From an uncultured Oscillospiraceae bacterium (GTDB lineage Bacteria > Bacillota > Clostridia > Oscillospirales > Acutalibacteraceae): DNA of 13,288 nucleotides. The notes under the pieces were generated by a model that worked only from the letters and a program-made list of their open reading frames with translations, had not been told where the DNA came from and made no database searches. Below, in pieces: positions 7,678-13,288 of this stretch. The stretch covers positions 1-13,288 of the forward strand of contig CABQCM010000008.1 in NCBI GenBank assembly GCA_902462665.1, in the 5' to 3' direction. The translations under genes were made by a program, and so were the position numbers. Positions within the stretch are counted from its first letter, which is position 1. Every line of letters starts with the position of its first letter.

Positions 7678-7707
7678 ACGGCCGGTGAGCGATGGCTTGC
7701 CGGCCGT
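7678..7707 (+). terminator. Strong hairpin after htrA, possible terminator
   Basis: ACGGCCGG (7678-7685) pairs perfectly with CCGGCCGT (7700-7707). The stem continues inward as TGAGC/GCTTG with two wobble pairs, giving about 13 bp around a GATG loop. No T-run follows on the + strand, so termination may be inefficient or factor-dependent. The rest of the 168-bp gap (7636-7803) shows no gene. TATGAT at 7717-7722, inside the palindrome ATGATATCAT, is a possible -10 for the next operon but lacks a convincing -35. Confidence 0.45.
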
Positions 7708-7803
7708 CGCAACTTGTATGATATCATGGTCATGCGCGCCCAAAACCATGCGTTTTTTGCCATGGCGGCCGCGCCGACCGTTTCACAAAAGGGGAGAGGA
7801 ATC

Positions 7804-8556
7804 GTGTCATATCGGTTTGAGATTCATTGCCATACGGCTGAAGTTAGTTATTGTGCGTCTTGTCCGGCCGAACAAAGCGTCGCTTTGCTCAAAGCCAGAG
7901 GTTATGACGGGGTGGCAATTACCAATCATTACTATCGCGACTGGTTTACCAGCAAAGAGGGAAGCTGGGAGGAAAAAGCCGACCTCTGGCTGAGCGGGTA
8001 CCGTTTGGCCAAAAAGGCGGGAGATGCCCAGGGGGTTACCGTGGCGCTGGGAGTGGAGTTAGGGTTTGACTCCTGTCCCAATAACCACTATCTTTCCTTT
8101 GGAATGGAGGAATCTTTCTTTCATGAATATCCCCGGCTTTATGAAATGACACCGTCGGAATATTGGAGGTTAGCAAACCGTTTGGGATTGTATTTCGGTC
8201 AGGCTCATCCGCTGCGGGGCGAAAACTTTTGTCATCCGGAGGATCCTTCCATTCTGCATGGTATGGAGTTTTATAATGGCCATGGCGATCATGGCAATCA
8301 CAACGATGTAGTCTATGGGTTAGTCGAGAAAACGGGTCTTACCGGCACGGTCGGCTCGGATTTTCACCATCCTCATCAGGCGGGAACCACGGCGATGCTA
8401 TTTCCCGTCCTGCCCCGAAACTCCGCCGAACTGGCCCGCCTGCTTTTGCAGAACAAAATCGACGGGTATGAAATCAAAGCCAAAGAAATTGATGACATTC
8501 CCTCGGTGTTTCAGCAGGATTCGCGTTTCCTATGTGCTAAACTGGAGGACAAGTAG
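7804..8556 (+). CDS. PHP-domain metal-dependent hydrolase
   Basis: The 250-residue stand-alone PHP (polymerase and histidinol phosphatase) domain protein should fold as a distorted TIM barrel with a multi-metal site. Likely ligands are H8 and H10 (EIHCHT), H42 (AITNHYY), E85 (GVELGFD), H135 (QAHPLRG), D186 and H188 (GSDFHHPH). The usual TDH of the second motif reads TNH here, but the His is kept. PHP enzymes of this size include phosphoesterases and histidinol phosphatases. No histidine genes are near, so the substrate is unknown. The GTG start is preceded by GGGGAGAGGA and puts the HxH motif at the usual distance from the N-terminus. A TTG at 7714 would add 30 residues with no family match that I can see. 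A ferredoxin-like gene begins 12 bp downstream, so the two are probably one transcript. Confidence 0.87.
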   Translation: MSYRFEIHCHTAEVSYCASCPAEQSVALLKARGYDGVAITNHYYRDWFTSKEGSWEEKADLWLSGYRLAKKAGDAQGVTVALGVELGFDSCPNNHYLSFGMEESFFHEYPRLYEMTPSEYWRLANRLGLYFGQAHPLRGENFCHPEDPSILHGMEFYNGHGDHGNHNDVVYGLVEKTGLTGTVGSDFHHPHQAGTTAMLFPVLPRNSAELARLLLQNKIDGYEIKAKEIDDIPSVFQQDSRFLCAKLEDK

Positions 8557-8568
8557 GAGGCGATCGTT

Positions 8569-9354
8569 GTGGCAAAGACGGTGCTGTATACCTTTTCTGC
8601 GACCGGGAATTCTCTGGCGGCAGCGCAAGAGCTGGGGTCTCTGCTGGAGGATTCGATCCTGGTTCCCTTGGTGGGAGCGTCCGGCCGGGAGGGTGGAGAG
8701 CAAAGGCAACAAATCGGCGTGGTGACGCCAGTATACCACTTTGGACTTCCCCGCTTGGTGGCGGAATTTTTAGAGCATACGCTTGCCTACTCCGAGCAGG
8801 CGTATTATTTTTTAGTGCTTACCTTCGGGGGAATGGCGGGGGCGGCTGGGGTGCAGGCCGCTCAGATTTTGGCACGGCGTCAGATTCCGTTGTCCCTTTG
8901 CGCCTCGGTGCGAATGATCGATAATTATGTGCCCCGTTACCATATTCCCTCCGAGGACAGGCAGCAGGATCTTCTCATCACCGCTGACGAAAAGCTACGG
9001 GGGATTGCAGCTCGTGTTGCAGGCAGAGAGAGGCAAACGCCGCACGCCTTCCTGCCGGGGCTTCAGCTTCGGTATCATCGCCGCGCAGTGGAAGGTTATG
9101 CCGGCGCAGACCGCTGCTTTACCGTCAGCTCGTCTTGTACCCGCTGCGGCCTATGCGAACAGATTTGTTCGTCAAACAATATTCGGGTCAGCGAGGAGGG
9201 AATCGAGTTCCTGCATCACTGCGAGCAATGCCTTGCCTGTCTGCACTGGTGCCCTCCCTCGGCCATTAACGTCGGGCGCAAATCGGAGAAAAAGGGTCGA
9301 TATCACCATCCAAGAATACGTATTGCGGATATTCAAAGGCAAAAAATAGGGTAG
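8569..9354 (+). CDS. EFR1-family flavodoxin/ferredoxin fusion protein
   Basis: The 261-residue protein has an N-terminal flavodoxin-like domain whose FMN phosphate loop is FSATGNS (about 9-15). VVTPVYHFGLP (about 51-61) and LTFGGMAGAAG (about 84-94) are typical of this family. The C-terminus is a bacterial ferredoxin with two CX2CX2CX3C sets: C190, C193, C196, C200 and C218, C221, C224, C228, the last followed by Pro. It should therefore carry FMN and two [4Fe-4S] clusters and move electrons in an anaerobe. Its partner enzyme is not known. The GTG start has TAGGAGG 8 bases upstream, and that sequence includes the stop codon of the PHP gene, so translation is probably coupled. Such EFR1 genes are common in Clostridia and often lie beside unrelated enzymes, so the pairing with PHP is only suggestive. 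Confidence 0.88.
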   Translation: MAKTVLYTFSATGNSLAAAQELGSLLEDSILVPLVGASGREGGEQRQQIGVVTPVYHFGLPRLVAEFLEHTLAYSEQAYYFLVLTFGGMAGAAGVQAAQILARRQIPLSLCASVRMIDNYVPRYHIPSEDRQQDLLITADEKLRGIAARVAGRERQTPHAFLPGLQLRYHRRAVEGYAGADRCFTVSSSCTRCGLCEQICSSNNIRVSEEGIEFLHHCEQCLACLHWCPPSAINVGRKSEKKGRYHHPRIRIADIQRQKIG

Positions 9355-9374
9355 AATGTTAAGAAACTTTTAAC

Positions 9375-9408
9375 AATCAAAAAGTTGGGAAAAACCCCCT
9401 TGATTTTT
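9375..9408 (+). terminator. Weak terminator-like hairpin overlapping the groESL -35
   Basis: AATCAA (9375-9380) can pair with TTGATT (9400-9405) around an inner GGG/CCC stem with an AAAAA loop, and T's run through 9408. The stem is AT-rich and internally mismatched. Its 3' arm is also the -35 element of the groESL promoter. It may weakly terminate the PHP-EFR1 transcript. Confidence 0.3.
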
Positions 9409-9427
9409 GGAAAGATGTTGCTATAAT
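9400..9427 (+). promoter_or_regulatory. Sigma-A promoter of groES-groEL
   Basis: TTGATT (9400-9405) and a perfect TATAAT (9422-9427) are spaced by 16 bp. Transcription should start around 9434, at the left edge of the CIRCE operator, the usual arrangement for HrcA-repressed chaperonin operons. Confidence 0.85.
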
Positions 9428-9432
9428 AAGAC

Positions 9433-9459
9433 TTAGCACTCGACGAGTGAGAGTGCTAA
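9433..9459 (+). promoter_or_regulatory. CIRCE operator (HrcA binding site)
   Basis: A perfect 9-9-9 inverted repeat is present: TTAGCACTC (9433-9441), a 9-bp spacer, and GAGTGCTAA (9451-9459). It matches the CIRCE consensus exactly. It lies directly after the -10, where HrcA binding blocks transcription until heat or unfolded protein titrates GroEL away. Only one copy is seen. Confidence 0.98.
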
Positions 9460-9495
9460 TCTCCATATAGTATCAAATTTTTAGGAGGAATAAAT

Positions 9496-9780
9496 ATGAC
9501 TCTCAAACCTTTGGCAGACCGTGTAGTGGTAAAAATGGTTGAGGCGGAAGAGACCACCAAGAGTGGTATCATTCTGGCCGGAACCGCCAAAGAAAAGCCC
9601 CAGGTGGCCGAAATTATCGCGGTGGGACCGGGCGGCATGGTCGATGGCAACGACGTGAAAATGTATGTTAAAGTCGGCGACAAGGTGATCACCAGCAAGT
9701 ATTCCGGCACCGAGGTCAAGGTGGACGGCGAGGAGTACACCATCGTCCGTCAGTCGGATATTCTCGCGATCGTAGAGTAA
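9496..9780 (+). CDS. groES: Co-chaperonin GroES
   Basis: The 94-residue protein is the standard GroES size. It forms the heptameric lid that caps GroEL during ATP-driven folding in the cytoplasm. It opens with LKPLADRVVVK and has the mobile loop around residues 16-32 (EETTKSGIILAGTAKEK), whose hydrophobic GIIL contacts the GroEL apical domain. VGPGG, VKVGDKVI and the C-terminal SDILAIVE are family hallmarks. AGGAGG lies 7 bases before the ATG. The gene sits 36 bp after the CIRCE operator and 35 bp before groEL, forming the classic two-gene heat-shock operon. Confidence 0.98.
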   Translation: MTLKPLADRVVVKMVEAEETTKSGIILAGTAKEKPQVAEIIAVGPGGMVDGNDVKMYVKVGDKVITSKYSGTEVKVDGEEYTIVRQSDILAIVE

Positions 9781-9815
9781 AATCATCGTAACAAGGAACA
9801 GGAGGATTACGCATC

Positions 9816-11456
9816 ATGGCAAAAGATATCATTTTTGGTGAAGAAGCGCGCAAGGCGCTGCAGTCGGGTGTAGACCAGTTGGCCAACACCGTGAAGGTTA
9901 CCCTCGGCCCCAAGGGCCGCAACGTTGTACTGGACAAAAAGTATGGCGCTCCGCTGATTACCAACGACGGCGTGACCATCGCCAAAGAGGTCGAGCTGGA
10001 GGATCCGTTTGAGAATATGGGCGCTCAGCTGGTCAAAGAGGTTTCGACCAAAACCAACGACGTTGCCGGCGACGGCACCACCACCGCCACCCTGCTGGCC
10101 CAGGCTCTCATCCGCGAGGGAATGAAGAATGTCACCGCTGGGGCCAATCCTATGGTCATCAAGAAGGGGATTCAAAAGGCCGTTTCGACCGCGGTGGACG
10201 CTGTGGTTGCTAACTCGGAGAAGATTAAGGATTCGCACGATATTGCCCGCGTGGCCGCCATTTCGTCGGGCGACGAGACCATCGGCAATCTCATTGCCGA
10301 AGCAATGGAAAAAGTGAGCGCCGACGGCGTTATCACGGTGGAGGAGTCCAAGACCTCGGAAACCTACAGCGAGGTAGTGGAAGGAATGCAGTTTGACCGC
10401 GGCTACATTTCCCACTATATGGTAACCGATTCGGATAAGATGGAGGCTGTCATCGACGATCCCGTCATCCTCATCACCGATAAAAAGATTTCCAACATTC
10501 AGGAGATTCTGCCCCTTCTCGAGCAGGTTGTCCAGACTGGCAAAAAGCTTTTGCTGATTGCGGAGGATGTTGAAGGCGAAGCCCTGGCGACCATTATTGT
10601 CAATAAGCTGCGCGGCACCTTCAACTGCGTGTGCGTCAAGGCTCCCGGCTTCGGCGATCGCCGCAAGGAAATGCTGCAGGATATCGCTATCCTGACCGGC
10701 GGCCAGGTTATCACTGAAGAACTGGGTCTGGAGCTGAAGGACGCTACCATGGCGCAGCTCGGTCATGCCCGTCAGGTTAAGGTGACCAAGGAAAACACCA
10801 TCATTGTCGATGGCGCCGGCAACAGCGATGATATCAAAGGCCGCGTTGGTCAGATTCGCAACCAGATTGAAACCACCACGTCCGACTTTGACCGTGAGAA
10901 GCTGCAGGAGCGTCTGGCTAAGCTGGCCGGCGGCGTAGCAGTTATCAAGGTTGGCGCTGCAACCGAAATCGAGATGAAGGAAAAGAAACTGCGCATTGAG
11001 GATGCTCTGGCTGCCACGAAGGCTGCTGTGGAAGAGGGCATGGTCGCCGGCGGCGGCGTTGCTCTGCTCGACGCTATCCCCGCAGTGGAGAAGCTGATGG
11101 CCGACGCTAAGGGCGATGAGAAAACCGGCGTGAGCATTGTGCTCAAAGCTCTGGAAGAGCCCATGCGCCAGATCGCCGCAAATGCCGGCCTGGAGGGTTC
11201 GGTTATCGTCAATAATGTCCGCGCCAAGGACAGCAAGAATTATGGCTTTGACGCCTACAGCGAGACTTACTGCGATATGCTCGAGGTTGGCATCATTGAC
11301 CCGACCAAGGTAACCCGCTCGGCGTTGGAGAATGCCGCTTCGGTTGCCGCTATGGTTCTGACTACCGAGAGCCTGGTCGCGGATAAGAAAGAGGACGCAG
11401 CTGCTGCCGCGAACGCTGCGGCCGCCGCAGCCGCCGCAGGCGGCGGGATGTATTAA
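9816..11456 (+). CDS. groEL: Chaperonin GroEL (Hsp60)
   Basis: The 546-residue protein is the usual length of the tetradecameric folding chamber. Nucleotide-binding and catalytic landmarks are in place: LGPKGRNVVLD (about 30-40), D51 in TNDGVTIAKE, D86 in GDGTTTA, the chaperonin signature AAVEEGMVAGGG (about 404-416), and DPTKVTRSALENAASVA near the end. The ribosome site GGAGG is 10 bases before the ATG. The C-terminus departs from the common GGM-repeat tail. Residues 528-541 are five Ala, one Asn and eight Ala, and the protein ends GGGMY with a single GGM-like unit. The gene is co-transcribed with groES under CIRCE/HrcA control, and a strong terminator lies 17 bp past the stop. The many long opposite-strand open frames here are composition shadows. 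Confidence 0.98.
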   Translation: MAKDIIFGEEARKALQSGVDQLANTVKVTLGPKGRNVVLDKKYGAPLITNDGVTIAKEVELEDPFENMGAQLVKEVSTKTNDVAGDGTTTATLLAQALIREGMKNVTAGANPMVIKKGIQKAVSTAVDAVVANSEKIKDSHDIARVAAISSGDETIGNLIAEAMEKVSADGVITVEESKTSETYSEVVEGMQFDRGYISHYMVTDSDKMEAVIDDPVILITDKKISNIQEILPLLEQVVQTGKKLLLIAEDVEGEALATIIVNKLRGTFNCVCVKAPGFGDRRKEMLQDIAILTGGQVITEELGLELKDATMAQLGHARQVKVTKENTIIVDGAGNSDDIKGRVGQIRNQIETTTSDFDREKLQERLAKLAGGVAVIKVGAATEIEMKEKKLRIEDALAATKAAVEEGMVAGGGVALLDAIPAVEKLMADAKGDEKTGVSIVLKALEEPMRQIAANAGLEGSVIVNNVRAKDSKNYGFDAYSETYCDMLEVGIIDPTKVTRSALENAASVAAMVLTTESLVADKKEDAAAAANAAAAAAAAGGGMY

Positions 11457-11473
11457 TCCCTGCAAGGCAAAAG

Positions 11474-11511
11474 AAAACCGGGGAGCTCCTTTGAGAGCTT
11501 CCCGGTTTTTT
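11474..11511 (+). terminator. Rho-independent terminator of groESL
   Basis: The stem pairs CCGGGGAGCTC (11478-11488) with GAGCTTCCCGG (11495-11505), 11 bp with one G-U pair and a CTTTGA loop. It is flanked by AAAA on the left and six T's on the right (11506-11511). This is a textbook intrinsic terminator. Confidence 0.95.
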
Positions 11512-11782
11512 GCAGCTTTTTGAAACCTATTTTATGGATTGCATTCTGGGACCATATCTTGTATTCTGGTGAACAAGCATTAACAACATGTCCAAAAAAA
11601 CAGAATATATTCCAGAGCCTTCTGTCCAAAAGACAGAAAATATAAAATTGAATCGAAAAAAGATGAAAGAGGAAGCATTCCATGATAAAATGAAACACAG
11701 ATTGATTTGCACGGAGCGTTTTGCCCGTGAGAGACGGCCTGAATCCTTTGCTTCAGGCAAATGTGGAAAGGGGACGACGGTT
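11512..11782 (+). promoter_or_regulatory. AT-rich purC leader with tandem hairpins
   Basis: No convincing gene lies between the groEL terminator and purC. Three hairpins are visible: TTCTGTC/GACAGAA (11620-11638), ACGG-A-GC/GC-CCGT with a bulged A (11711-11728), and GCCTGAA/TTCAGGC (11737-11758). Two near-copies of a 21-22 bp segment begin TGTCCAAAA at 11589 and 11623 and end in AATATA. A weak promoter candidate is TTGCAT (11539-11544) with TATTCT (11562-11567), 17 bp apart. A long structured leader before a purine gene invites thought of a riboswitch or attenuator, but I recognise neither a purine nor a PRPP-type aptamer. An in-frame ATG at 11588 could only add a poorly supported 65-residue extension to PurC. 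Confidence 0.45.
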
Positions 11783-12496
11783 TTGGAAAAAGGCAATTTG
11801 CTTTACGAGGGCAAGGCCAAACGGGTCTACGAGACCAACGATAAGGATTTACTGGTTGTCAGCTATAAGGATGACGCAACGGCTTTCAACGGGCAGAAAA
11901 AGGGTACGATTAAAAATAAAGGCGAAATGAATAACCGCATTTCCAATATGCTGATGCGCTATCTGGAAAAGCAAGGCGTGCCGACGCATCTGGTAGAGCA
12001 GCTTTCCGACCGCGACACGGTGGTCAAGCGGGTAGAGATTGTTCCGCTTGAGGTCATTATGCGCAATGTAGCCGCCGGCAGCATGTCGAAGAAATATGGT
12101 GTTCCCGAGGGCACGGCGCTTCAATGTCCTGTGCTGGAATACAGCTATAAAAACGACGATTTGGGCGACCCTCTCATCACCGAGAGCCACATTTTGGCAC
12201 TGGGGCTGGCCACGAAGGAAGAATTGGCGGCCATTTCCTCCATTGCCCGTAAGGTCAATGAAGTTCTTTCCTCGGTCGCCGATTCGGCCAATCTGCGCCT
12301 GATTGACTTTAAGATTGAATTCGGCCGGTTTCATGGGGAGATTATTTTGGCGGATGAAATTTCGCCCGATACCTGCCGCTTTTGGGACAAAGACACGGGA
12401 GAGAAGCTGGACAAGGATCGTTTCCGCCGTGATTTGGGCAACGTTGAGGAAGCCTATATCGAAATTGAACGGCGTTTGAATACGTTGCTTTCATAA
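11783..12496 (+). CDS. purC: SAICAR synthetase PurC
   Basis: PurC joins aspartate to CAIR using ATP, making SAICAR in de novo purine synthesis. From a TTG at 11783 the product is 237 residues, the standard bacterial length, and begins with the family's usual N-terminus (LYEGKAKRVY from residue 7). Other landmarks are FNGQKKGTIKNKG, EVIMRNVAAGSMSKKYGV, LRLIDFKIEFG and LADEISPDTCRFWD, covering the ATP and CAIR sites. GGAAAGGGG at 11765-11773 is the likely ribosome site. No ATG or GTG gives a family-like start, and the ATG at 11588 would add 65 residues of AT-rich, basic sequence. purF follows 67 bp later with a hairpin between them. purE, often upstream in Clostridia, is not seen here. Confidence 0.95.
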   Translation: MEKGNLLYEGKAKRVYETNDKDLLVVSYKDDATAFNGQKKGTIKNKGEMNNRISNMLMRYLEKQGVPTHLVEQLSDRDTVVKRVEIVPLEVIMRNVAAGSMSKKYGVPEGTALQCPVLEYSYKNDDLGDPLITESHILALGLATKEELAAISSIARKVNEVLSSVADSANLRLIDFKIEFGRFHGEIILADEISPDTCRFWDKDTGEKLDKDRFRRDLGNVEEAYIEIERRLNTLLS

Positions 12497-12507
12497 GTAG
12501 TACCTGC

Positions 12508-12542
12508 TGTGGGTGCGCCGATGGTGCGCCCACATCCATTTT
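12508..12542 (+). terminator. Strong intergenic hairpin between purC and purF
   Basis: TGTGGGTGCGCC (12508-12519) pairs with GGTGCGCCCACA (12523-12534) to give a 12-bp stem with two G-U pairs and a 3-nt GAT loop. TCCA and then TTTT (12539-12542) follow. The delayed, short T-run suggests partial termination or an mRNA-stabilising element rather than a full stop between two genes of one pathway. The purF ribosome site begins just downstream. Confidence 0.5.
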
Positions 12543-12563
12543 ACCGTGAGGAGAGGATTGTGC

Positions 12564-13288
12564 ATGTCAGAGCACTGCATGGATTGGTGCGGGGAGCATC
12601 TGAGGGAGGAATGCGGCGTTTTCGGAATTTATAATGCCGACGGCCGGGATACCTCTATGTTGCCTTATATTGCCCTCCACGCCCTGCAGCATCGCGGGCA
12701 GGAGAGCGCCGGTATCGCCGTCTCGGATGGCGCCGGTATCGAACATTATAAAGACATGGGCTTGGTCAGCGAGGTATTTACTCCCCCAATTTTGAGTAAA
12801 TTCAAAAATAAACGCATCGCCATCGGCCATGTGCGTTACTCCACCAGTGGAATCAAGGAGGTGGCCATCAACGCGCAACCCATCGTCGGCCATTGCCAGA
12901 ATGGCACCATTGCCTTAGCGCATAACGGTACCCTGATTAATGCTTCCGCCCTGGCTGAGAAGCTGAAGTTCTATGGTTCGGTCATCCAGACCGATCTGGA
13001 CAGCGAGATGATTATGCATCTCATCGCTCGGTATGCCTCTCTGGAACTGCCGCAGCTTCTGCACGAATGCATGAACAAGCTGCAAGGGGCCTATGCCGTC
13101 GTGTTTATGAATCAAAACACGCTGGCGGGCTTCCGCGATCCGCTGGGCATCCGTCCGTTGGTGCTGGGAAAGATGGGAGAGTCTTATTGCCTCTCTTCCG
13201 AAACCTGCGCTCTTGATGCCATTGGGGCGGAATATGTGCGCGACGTCGCCCCGGGCGAGGTTGTGATTATTGATGAAAAGGGGCTGCA
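12564..13288 (+). CDS. purF: Amidophosphoribosyltransferase PurF, 3' end missing
   Basis: The frame runs off the window after 241 codons, about half of the usual 450-500. PurF makes phosphoribosylamine from PRPP and glutamine, the committed step of purine synthesis. What is visible is the N-terminal glutaminase (Ntn) domain. C17 in EECGVFGIY is the nucleophile exposed after removal of a 16-residue propeptide. HALQHRGQESAGI, GHVRYSTSG, LAHNGTL and the Asp of TDLDSE are the glutamine-site motifs, and GFRDPLGIRPLVLG is also typical. The PRPP-binding phosphoribosyltransferase half lies outside the window. The propeptide holds two extra cysteines (C5, C9), of no known meaning. GAGGAGAGG lies upstream of the ATG at a suitable distance. 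It probably shares an operon with purC. Confidence 0.95.
   Translation, partial: MSEHCMDWCGEHLREECGVFGIYNADGRDTSMLPYIALHALQHRGQESAGIAVSDGAGIEHYKDMGLVSEVFTPPILSKFKNKRIAIGHVRYSTSGIKEVAINAQPIVGHCQNGTIALAHNGTLINASALAEKLKFYGSVIQTDLDSEMIMHLIARYASLELPQLLHECMNKLQGAYAVVFMNQNTLAGFRDPLGIRPLVLGKMGESYCLSSETCALDAIGAEYVRDVAPGEVVIIDEKGL

Noticed and set aside
7714..7803. 30-residue extension of the PHP protein from a TTG at 7714
   Set aside because: There is no ribosome site before it, while the GTG at 7804 has a purine-rich site and places the HxH motif at residues 8-10 as expected.
9807..11465. 552-residue open frame on the - strand opposite groEL
   Set aside because: It exactly mirrors groEL, a highly conserved gene with strong codon bias. 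The antisense protein has no recognisable motif and no ribosome site, so it is a coding shadow.
11588..11782. 65-residue N-terminal extension of PurC from an ATG at 11588
   Set aside because: PurC homologs begin at the LYEGKAK region. The extension is AT-rich, lacks a ribosome site and contains hairpin sequence, whereas the TTG at 11783 has GGAAAGGGG upstream and gives a normal length.
11512..11782. Known purine or PRPP riboswitch before purC
   Set aside because: I could not find the conserved aptamer core of either class. The hairpins present do not form the expected multi-stem junction by eye.
1..13288. Mobile elements, CRISPR arrays, tRNA or rRNA genes
   Set aside because: I looked for transposase-like proteins, regularly spaced repeats and RNA gene hallmarks and saw none. 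Gene order, strand and codon use are uniform.

Overview
The window reads as chromosome of an anaerobic Gram-positive bacterium of class Clostridia, most likely Oscillospirales/Ruminococcaceae-like. This is an inference from gene content: a CdaA/YbbR c-di-AMP pair, an OmpR-type two-component system followed by HtrA, an EFR1-type flavodoxin/ferredoxin, a CIRCE-controlled groESL operon, strong AGGAGG-type ribosome binding sites, and several GTG/TTG starts. All twelve genes lie on the + strand. The first (cysteine desulfurase) and last (purF) are cut by the window edges. I see no tRNA, rRNA, CRISPR array, insertion sequence or phage gene.

Layout: (1) 1-957, 3' part of a class V aminotransferase/cysteine desulfurase. 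(2) 959-3283, a promoter and a 9-bp leader hairpin, then cdaA and cdaR (ybbR) overlapping by 4 nt. They form the membrane diadenylate cyclase and its regulator, and glmM, their common partner in Firmicutes, does not follow. (3) 3302-3608, a terminator and a 270-bp non-coding stretch with small inverted repeats. (4) 3609-7635, response regulator, sensor kinase and a membrane-anchored HtrA protease, probably one envelope-stress operon. (5) 7636-9354, a strong hairpin, then a PHP-domain hydrolase and an EFR1 ferredoxin with GTG starts 12 bp apart. (6) 9400-11511, sigma-A-type promoter, perfect CIRCE operator, groES, groEL and a strong intrinsic terminator. (7) 11512-13288, an AT-rich hairpin-bearing leader, purC from a TTG start, a 12-bp intergenic hairpin, and the 5' half of purF.

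Most of the window is conserved housekeeping DNA and I find no clear undescribed system. The parts most worth a second look are non-coding: the purC leader (near-repeats plus three hairpins, no recognised riboswitch), the hairpin just upstream of the cdaA start, and the purC-purF hairpin. Among coding regions, the PHP-EFR1 pair has no assigned function. The two-component/HtrA operon has an unassigned signal, and its kinase carries an unusual charged C-terminal tail.
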